From assembly GCF_008831285.2 (NCBI RefSeq), contig NW_022204620.1:1-35692 (forward strand): DNA of 35,692 bases, written 5' to 3'. A program made the translations under genes and the position numbers. The stretch is from Nymphaea colorata (lineage: Eukaryota > Streptophyta > Magnoliopsida > Nymphaeales > Nymphaeaceae). Positions 29,350 through 35,692 of this stretch are shown in pieces (the stretch's first letter is position 1; each line of letters opens with the position of its first letter). The notes beneath the pieces are model-generated. The model did no database searches and had not been told where the DNA came from. It saw only the letters and a program-made list of their open reading frames with translations.

Positions 29350-32102
29350 TCATTTGACGAACTCCTGAGGCAGGTTGTCGGGATGGCTTGCCTTTTGCTT
29401 CTCGTATCTCTTCAGCCAAGTCGTTATGGCTCCTTTTAAAAGGCCAATCTCATCGTGGGTGCTTTTGGATTATCGGTAGTTTTTGGAAAAGTAGTCTACG
29501 TTTTTCTTTACCTATTTGAGCAAGGCTACAATATTGCTTTAGATGCAGAAGAAGGAGAGCTGTTAGTTCTCCAACCTATCAAGCAAGACGAATATAGTCC
29601 CTAGCTTCTTCTACAGATCGTAAGAGATATTCTAATATTTACAATTTTTGAAGAACGTAGTCGTGGCTGGCATCTTCAGTAGCGATAGGGATGGACAGTA
29701 GATATAATGCAGTTCTTCGTTTTTGCTGTTACTGAGGGTGTTAGTGTCCTTGTTGTAAGTTGCCTCATTGCAAAACTTGACCATGAAGAGAGAGGAAGTC
29801 TTCTCATTGAGAAAACAGTCCAATCCGATCGCATACGGCAAGATGAACATCTCAGAAGTGAGGAAATCTGCAGTAAAGTACCCAAACAGCTTGTTCCTGA
29901 GCCATATCTACTTGTACAGGTTTCTCGTGATTAGCTAATAGTCGATTTCTGTGACAATTGACGGAAATTTAATGGATTGGTTGATGGATTTTCCGCCCAG
30001 CTATAGCTTGTTGTATGTTCCGACGATGTTGAACTCTCCACATGGGTCAATGAAGAAACTGATGGAGAACTGGGTTAGTTTTTCGCCCTATATTCCCGCC
30101 TATATTATGCCTCCTCTTGTTAAAAAATGAGTGATGAACTGGTCATAGTCACCATAGATGTCCTTGTTGATGATCTTGAGCCGATGCCTCAGTTTGCTGC
30201 TTAGCTCTTCAGCAATCAGTTTGATCATTTCAGTGTCTTCCACATCAGCAAATTGTGCATCCCCTCCACAAAGCTACCTTAAAAAGCTTATCTTGTTTAT
30301 GTTGAGATAAGCCAATCCTCTGCTCTGGATCTAGTCCTCTATCTTCAAATACCAACATTTTATGTGTTTGTTTTTGTGGATGAGGACTGCAAGGGAATTG
30401 ATTAGTTCCTTCTCGGAAAAGACCGACTGGACTGTCTTGGGAACATGGAAAGGAGGCCTTTACTTATTGGCAACGTTTTTGAATATCTTTAGGCATCCAG
30501 ATTTAGTAGAGTAAAGCTTTGATAGGTTTTGATTGGATCCAAGTATAGGAATGTTGAGCTACGCTGACAGATTGATATATTACATGGAGGGAAGGGAGGG
30601 CACTATATAAGCGAACTGTTTGCCTACTATTTGCTTTATCCTTTTCAGTGCTTTAGGAGAGTAGAGTAGAATGGAAGTGGTGGTAAGATTATAATCATCG
30701 AACCTGTCCCTATTCTCAGGCGTGATAAAATACAACTTTTCCTGCACTCTGCTGGAGCTAAACTGAAAAATCGAGGTATAATACTTGATGATTTCCTAAT
30801 GGAGCTGGAAGGGTGAGACATATATAACGTTCACATCCGTTTCCATCGCTCTGAATATTCTAGTTATCTGGCTGTTTTCCCTCTGCTTCAGGTTCTTCAT
30901 AGTCAGTCTCTTGAACTCCTCCAGCGAGTACGAGCAAATGTGAATCTAGAAGCGGTTGGAAGTCCGTATGATGTTCCAATTCTTCATGAATTCCTTCTGG
31001 ATGTGGCCGTGTCTCTCCAGCTTGGCGTTGATGGATTCGAGGACGCGTCTGCGGAATCTCTTGGTTTGGAGGCAGGTGCGCCAGTATCTTTGAATTATGA
31101 GGACCTTACCAAGCAGGGACCGGAATTTAGAATAAAAACGCTTGGAAAAAAGCATCTTGAAAAAGGAAATGATGCGGTTTGCTGCTAACTGCTGGCCTCT
31201 AAGCTATGGATTTGTGTAATACTGGAGGCCAACTATCTTGTGGTTCTTGATTATTTAATGCTTGTTTAGGAAAAGATTGACAAGCTAGTAGTTGGAAAGC
31301 ACTGACCTATTGGAAATGGCTATAATGTTTCTAAACTCTATGCTGCCATTAGCTATGCTGTATCTACTCACAAATTTGACGATTTTACTGATGGTCCTGT
31401 TGATCCTGCTGCACTCTTCCTCATTGGAAGATTTCAGCTTGCCCAAATGTGCGAATATCTTTTTGTTATCGGTGTACTCCATATCGATTTTGCCCATCTT
31501 CACAGTGAGCAGAAGGTTTTCGTTCAGCTTTTATATCTTCGTTATAAATTCCTTCACGATTAGCTGCCTCTACGCTGCCTTCTTCGATGAGTCAACCTTG
31601 AGATTGGTGATGTCCCTCGTGCCTGTGCTTTCCTTCCACCTTTCGTCCTCCTTCGTTGGGGTTTTCAATGAAAATATTTTGGTCCTGATCGACGATGGTT
31701 TGTTGGCTGAGTTTTCCAGAATGCTCTGCTTTCTGACCAGCACGCCTCCAGATCTATTTTCTTGTTGCTGCTCTGTTCTTCTTTGGCGTTTGTTTCCCTG
31801 ACGATGCGTTTGGTGCTTTTCTGGTTGTTATTCCTTTCTAGACTGGCCTTGGTGGGCAATCTTTTGGCTGACTGCGATTTCATCCTGACGGATATGGGAG
31901 CTTTGGCGTTGGAAATGGAGGGAGGACCATGTTGCCGGCGACGGCTTCAAACTGGATGCCTTTCTCCTCCGGTTGAGCCTGATATTGGTGCTCATGATCT
32001 GAATTCCCTATTCACTACCTCTGAGAAACGCTGTCCGAACTCCTTCTCGACGATGGACTGCTTCAGCTTGGCCAAGAGAGCATTCTCCACCTGCTGTGTC
32101 AT
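29350..32102 (-). CDS. IQCH-like IQ-motif protein
   Basis: The product has about 910 residues, with one 20-nt intron at 31999-32018 near the start. The N-terminal 300 residues hold IQFEAVAGNMVLPPFPTP and a basic region. An IQ motif (LIIQRYWRTCLQTKRFRRR) near residue 330 would bind calmodulin or a light chain. The long C-terminal part, from EIHICSYSLEEFKRLTM to about residue 870, resembles the ATP-grasp-like half of IQ motif-containing protein H: FITHFLTRGGIIQAGI, FFIDPCGEFNIVGTYNKLQL and GYFTADFLTSEMF. IQCH proteins are linked to sperm and cilia in animals. Single-base gaps lie near 31950, 31920 and 31673. I recognise the family by pattern only. The ATG is 53 bp after the Josephin gene stop, with TATAAATAG between. 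Confidence 0.75.
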
Positions 32103-32110
32103 AATAATAA

Positions 32111-32120
32111 CTATTTATAA
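32111..32120 (-). promoter_or_regulatory. TATA-like element before the IQCH-like gene
   Basis: The minus strand reads TTATAAATAG eight bases before the ATG at 32102. It lies in a 53-bp gap between two genes of the same strand. Confidence 0.45.
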
Positions 32121-32155
32121 CTTATCCCCCATTAAATGCAGGACATAGATGATAC

Positions 32156-32683
32156 TCAAGCGATCATGGCGGCCTAGAGGACCTCGATGATGTGTGACCC
32201 CTTTTCTATCTCAGCCTCAAGAAACTTGGCAATGAAGATGATGTGTTCTGGGATTTTTTGCTAGGATTTTGAATCGAAGAGGTAGTACTGTCCCTCGTAG
32301 TTCCTAACAGCGATCCAGTGCCTATCGCTGAGGCCCACCATCGACTTGAAAATGCTAGGCTTGAGCGCCCTATTGATGAGGTAGCCTACTCTTTCCGGTT
32401 TTTCCAGCTCGCCCTCCCTGCAAATGGCTATCTTGCTGCCACTGAGCCACCTGCACTCCTTCCCGAAGACCTTGAGCGCGTCCATGAGGACGTTGATGTC
32501 GTAGTCTCCTCCCAGCGCATGGCGGTAGTCCTGCTTCACCTCCTTCTCGAACTTCGTGCAGATCTGGTCGAGCATTTCATCGGTGATCTCCTTGCGACCG
32601 AGGAGGTTGTTGAGGGCGCACTTGCCGCACTTGGAGCTGAAGGCGCCCTGCTTTTGAAAGTATAGTCCACTGGATAAATACAT
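32156..32683 (-). CDS. Josephin-domain deubiquitinase (JOSD-like)
   Basis: An open frame of 175 residues, close to the size of animal JOSD1/2. It shows LYFQKQGAFSSKCGKCALNN with the catalytic Cys (first Cys of CGKC), GGDYDINVLMDALKVFGKE as in GNYDVNVIMAAL, DRHWIAVRNYEGQYYLFDSK with the catalytic His and the following Asp or Asn position. Josephin enzymes cleave ubiquitin from proteins. The usual His after the catalytic Cys (CAxHALNN) is Cys here. The start codon is inside a sequence that itself looks like a perfect 20-nt intron (32670-32689, GTAAGT..CCAG). If that is spliced, no upstream ATG is found in frame, so I keep the ATG at 32683. Confidence 0.88.
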
Positions 32684-32733
32684 ACTTACTAATGCGGATG
32701 GCTTGAGGAAGAATAAGATAAAATTTAAATCAA

Positions 32734-33791
32734 TCACTCCACCGACCCGCTGAAGATGGTCTTGTTGCGCGCCTAGAAGTCCATGTTGAAGTAGTCGATC
32801 AGCATGATGTCGGCAAACGCAGAATTCGCTCGCAGGTTAACGATGATCCCCTCGTCGTATACGAAGTCGTATTTCTACTCGGCGTACTAGAAAGGAGCGC
32901 CCTAGAAAGAGGAAGAGTGATCTTGTTGAAAGTCACCCTGGGCTATTGCTGCTTCGCAGGGAACTAGACCTCTGTGGCGGGAGTGACTGGATTGGCTTCC
33001 GCCGAGGGCTCCATTTCCTTCATGCTGTTGTCCGTGTTCTGGAGAGACTCTTCGGCCTTCATCACGTTCTCCACACTCTCCTCCACCTTGATTCCCTTTC
33101 GCCACTCTCTGCCGCCTATTTCTCCCTGTTGGCTTTCTTGAGCTCCAGATCTTTGAGTATGTTCTCGATGCGTTTGCGGATGGTGCAGCGTTGGTACCTA
33201 TTCTCGTACTTCTTGGCGATGGACTTGAATCTGTTCTTGATCATGTGCTAGGTGCGGTATTCCCCCATCGACTTCGATATCTTGGCCCACTTGGTACCGA
33301 TGTCCCTCGCGTTTTTGAACAAAGCGATGTCCTCCTCGATCGTCCATTTCTCCTTAGAGAGCGAGGGGTTCAGGTGGTTGAACCACTTCTCCCGGCACTG
33401 GTGCGACGTCTTGAAGTAGGCCAAACTGGATCGGCAGTATAACTCATACGCGATGTCCGACCATTTCCTCTCGAATTAGTTGGATCTAGATAGTGCAAGC
33501 GGTACTGGATGATGTCGGTGAGCATCTGGACCTAGTCTTGCGTCCATTCGCATCGACTTTGCTTGGCGGCGGATTTGATCAGGTGGAGGTGGTGGTACCT
33601 GACAAAGTTGAGAGTCTTTTTGGGGAACATTTCGAGGATGGCGAGCAGGTCTGTTTCGTTCTAAGTTTCAAGATATTTACGAATTGGAGGAGGGATTTAT
33701 GTTATAGAAAGCCGTACGAGAGCAGAACCCACGTAAATATTTTTAGTTAGTTCGGGTGCCAGAATTATTCCTTCTGGGACGCTGGCGGCAT
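32734..33791 (-). CDS. R2R3 MYB DNA-binding protein
   Basis: The start MPPASQKEEFWHPNELKIF is chosen because two 20-nt introns (33661-33680 and 33486-33505) then give one frame. Two MYB repeats follow at about residues 68-180. The first has WTQDEVQMLTDII, WSDIAYELY and HQCREKWFNHLNP. The second has KWTIEEDIALFKNA, KWAKISKSM and YRTEHMIKNRFKSIAKK. The spaced Trp residues and the recognition helices mark a sequence-specific transcription factor. A coiled and acidic tail of about 150 residues follows (KVEESVENVMKAEESL). Two single-base gaps lie in the tail, near 33089 and 32910. The UAG in YRT-UAG-HMIKNRF falls on the Glu that most R3 repeats have. The product is about 339 residues. It lies 50 bp upstream of the Josephin gene on the same strand. 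Confidence 0.9.
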
Positions 33792-34979
33792 TTAAAGGAG
33801 GGTAGATTCAGTTGCTTATTTTTATTACTTGTGGAAGTGGTCCAAAATAAAACTTGTTGTTATATGTTTTAATTAATTTTTGTGGAGTTTGTAGGTCTGC
33901 TATCCACGCTCAATGATTTCCTCGCAGTTTTCCTATCGTTTAGCAGCTGGATGATTACCAACAGTCGCCTATTTGGGAATTACATAAATTATGTTCGATT
34001 TTTAATTATTATTATACGGCAAGTGGAGCACATTTGAGGAGTACGCATCAATACTACCCCCAACGTCACTATGGGGGATGCCCACAGGCTAGCCTGCATG
34101 AACTTGAGACGAAGATCTTGCTCTTTACAACCATATGGCCCATTTCGTCCAGATTTAAACTGAGGATGCCGACGGTTAACTAGCTGTCTTAGAGGTTTTG
34201 GTCGTTGTGGTGAGGGTGCGTGGAGAAACTGGAAGGGATTTTTGGATGTTTCTGCGGCTAGAAGTCGGGGATAACTCTGCTCCGCTTTTTATTTTTCGTG
34301 CATATAATAACATACTGTTAGTAAAACTTCCCCAAAGTTGCTTGGCAGATGGGCCGGTGGTGGCTCTCTGCCTGTTTCTCGGAGCTGGAAGTTGACATCC
34401 AAAGATAATCTACTTTTGAAATGGGGCAAGGCGTGGGAAGATGGGGGTAGCGGAGTGCAAGGGGGAATGTAAACTATGGAAAAAAGAGAAAATGGACAAA
34501 CAGCATCTTGTTTTTAGAAATGTTTTTATTGTAAAAAGATAAGTCCACCGAAAAATCCACCAAAACTAATGGCCTCAACGAATTCGCTGTAAATTATGCG
34601 GTGGGATTATAGGGAAAGTTCCAGTGAGGCTGTTTGAATTTATTTTTTTCAATTTTTACTGTAATTATCTTTTAATTTTGATTAATCACCACCTGAATAA
34701 TAAAAGTCAGATTAACAATAAAAAGCTGGAAACTCCCTCAATTCACCCCCACACTTTTCCCCACAGTTTAAAAACCCCACCCTCGCACTTCCCAAGGCTC
34801 GGCTCTTTCCGCGTCGGGAATAAAGAACGGACCACATGCACATGGGTTATGAGCATCACTCACGGATATGCAACCGCCATGGACGGAGTAGCCTAATTTC
34901 AGTTGGAGGGTGGGTTGCGCGGGCGTATCTTTAAGGATGATAGAGAATGTGGACGCATGAGTCCGATTGATTGTAATCA
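33792..34979. other. gene-poor stretch
   Basis: This is by far the longest apparently non-coding segment, about 1.2 kb. It contains a perfect 12-bp palindrome (CAGGCTAGCCTG, 34087-34098) and an imperfect hairpin, CCCCC/GGGGG, at about 34056-34077. An Sm-like site, GATTTTTGG, lies near 34229 on the plus strand. AT-rich runs occur near 34640-34720. One weak minus-strand frame (34725-34983, starting MMITINRTHAST) overlaps the end of the last gene, and I do not call it. I could not match any part to tRNA, 5S, SRP RNA, U1, U2, U4, U5 or U6. It may hold an unrecognised RNA, a replication origin or simply spacer. Confidence 0.4.
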
Positions 34980-35484
34980 TCACTGCACCTGGCTCCGTGC
35001 GGCCACCGAACTGCGCACGTCAGCTCGCTCCTTGCCCCAGTTGATGAAGTGGTTCAGCGTACGCTCGTAGTCGAAAGTGTAGATGTGCGCCTGCTGGGAA
35101 ACCCCGTCCGGATCGTCCATCTTGAAACTGCGTCGAACAAAGAATACGAAAGACTGTGCAGCTAGCCAGCCAACCGGCTCTTGCCTACGGTATTGTACTC
35201 TACGGAATAATCTTCCTCCCTGCCCGTCCGGATCGTTGGCCTCAGGTTGGGCGTCTTGGTTAATTTATACTCCTCGTATCTGAGGTTGGACTCTCCTCCC
35301 TCGGCTCCGCTGAGTCTGGAGAAGTAGGTTTTGGATTTTTTGAGAGACTCGACGTCGGCGTTATTGTTCTTGGCGCTAGCGTTGGCGTTGTTGGAGGGGG
35401 AACGCACCTTGCTGGAGGTGGGCGCGGGGGCTGGGAAAGGAGGGCGGCTGGCTATTTTGGCTTTTAGGATTAGGAGTTGCCCAT
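34980..35484 (-). CDS. subtelomeric gene of unknown function, possible N-myristoylation
   Basis: The ATG at 35484 gives MGNSESEKPKEPAALLS, then a Pro-rich stretch, and after one inferred lost base continues as SNNANASAKNNNADVESLKK. SKTYFSRLSGAEGGESNLRY and TPNLRPTIRTGREEDYSVEY follow. After a second slip near 35160 the frame ends KMDDPDGVSQQAHIYTFDYE, then LNHFINWGKERADVRSSV and TGA. About 168 residues result. The N-terminal MGNS fits N-myristoylation, as in the arrestin-like protein. A low-complexity Asn/Ala region separates it from the more conserved-looking body. I recognise no domain. Composition is as GC-rich as the left-hand genes. The start is only about 150 bp from the telomere. Confidence 0.55.
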
Positions 35485-35632
35485 CAACAGAAGCTAACAA
35501 TAAAATATATTGAAGTTATTCGCCATTCAAATCGTATGATCATCATATAGCTTATCAGTCATTGATTACTCATATATATATATGCATGTGTGGGTGGGAA
35601 GATGAGGTGGATGATTGAATATTGATAAAGAT
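35485..35632. other. right subtelomeric spacer
   Basis: AT-rich DNA with a CATATATATATATG palindrome near 35570 and a G/T-rich, purine-biased run (GGGTGGGAAGATGAGGTGG) that leads into the telomere. I see no gene. Confidence 0.6.
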
Positions 35633-35692
35633 TTGGTTGGGGTTGGGTTGGGGTTGGGGTTGGGGTTGGGGTTGGGGTTGGGGTTGGGGTTG
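35633..35692. repeat. right telomere, TTGGGG repeats with degenerate start
   Basis: The G-strand repeats begin TTGG, TTGGGG, TTGGG and then run as perfect TTGGGG to the last base. The innermost units are shorter than six bases, unlike the clean left junction. They may be imprecise first additions at the chromosome breakage site, or base-calling errors in the G runs. Confidence 0.97.

Noticed and set aside
31650-31664. GTTGGGGTTTTC, a telomere-like string inside the chromosome that could be a telomerase RNA template on the minus strand.
   Set aside because: It lies within the coding frame of the IQCH-like gene, is shorter than the 1.5-repeat template expected, and no telomerase RNA-like flanks are seen.
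32099-32102. ATGA overlap between the Josephin gene and the IQCH-like gene.
   Set aside because: The correct Josephin frame already ends at the TGA at 32156-32158, which leaves a 53-bp gap with a TATA-like element.
324-33791. Reading UAA/UAG as glutamine (the common ciliate code).
   Set aside because: It keeps the frames open equally well, but conserved Glu sites in several unrelated families and the GAG/UAG paralogue pair fit glutamate.
34725-34983. Minus-strand frame of about 85 residues after the last gene.
   Set aside because: It overlaps the stop of that gene, has no TATA-like element, no recognisable motif and odd composition; not enough support for a gene.
355-35500. Many long opposite-strand frames in the GC-rich genes.
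   Set aside because: They are shadows caused by GC-rich codon use (Leu/Val/Glu-rich products without domains) opposite genes with clear families.

Overview
The window is a complete linear ciliate macronuclear chromosome of 35.7 kb. It begins with CCCCAA telomere repeats (1-44) and ends with TTGGGG repeats (35633-35692). UGA is the only stop used. UAA and UAG occur inside nearly every gene and read best as glutamate, not glutamine. They fall on Glu positions of the SET, bromodomain, NUDIX, MYB, arrestin and NFU1 families, and one UAG aligns with GAG in two paralogous tetraspan genes of this window. UAR = Glu with UGA stop is the peritrich nuclear code (NCBI table 30), so I infer a peritrich ciliate of the Vorticella/Carchesium/Epistylis group.

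I find 27 protein genes, tightly packed and on both strands. About 22 introns are visible, and nearly all are exactly 20 nt (GT..AG, often ending TTAG or CAG). A TATA-like, TATAAATTAA-type element lies 0-35 nt before many start codons. Many genes carry isolated one-base deletions, often in short homopolymers. I think most are base-calling or assembly errors, so gene spans below ignore them and protein lengths are approximate.

Layout. 0.3-2.8 kb: three tandem four-TM genes. 2.9-5.0 kb: a SET-domain protein and a probable mitochondrial protein. 5.1-7.3 kb (minus): a bromodomain+NET protein and a coiled-coil protein. 7.7-8.4 kb: a Dbf4-type zinc-finger protein. 8.4-13.5 kb (minus): an EGF-TM-RING ubiquitin ligase, a 79-residue membrane protein, a TBC RabGAP and a mitochondrial PPR protein. 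13.6-16.2 kb: two unknown genes, a fourth tetraspan copy and a small coiled-coil protein. 16.2-20.5 kb: a roughly 1,400-residue type I surface protein. 20.5-24.4 kb (minus, AT-rich): a roughly 1,280-residue CH-domain protein. 24.5-25.8 kb: convergent NFU1 and an ADP-sugar NUDIX hydrolase. 26.2-28.2 kb: two coiled-coil proteins. 28.3-29.3 kb: an arrestin-like protein. 29.3-32.1 kb (minus): an IQCH-like protein. 32.2-33.8 kb (minus): a Josephin deubiquitinase and an R2R3 MYB factor. 33.8-35.0 kb: a gene-poor stretch. 35.0-35.5 kb (minus): a last unknown gene.

The genes do not form one pathway. They look like a normal housekeeping mixture: chromatin and transcription, mitochondria, ubiquitin, membrane and cilium. 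The unusual features are the code, the uniform tiny introns and the tetraspan family. I saw no tRNA, rRNA, CRISPR array or mobile element.
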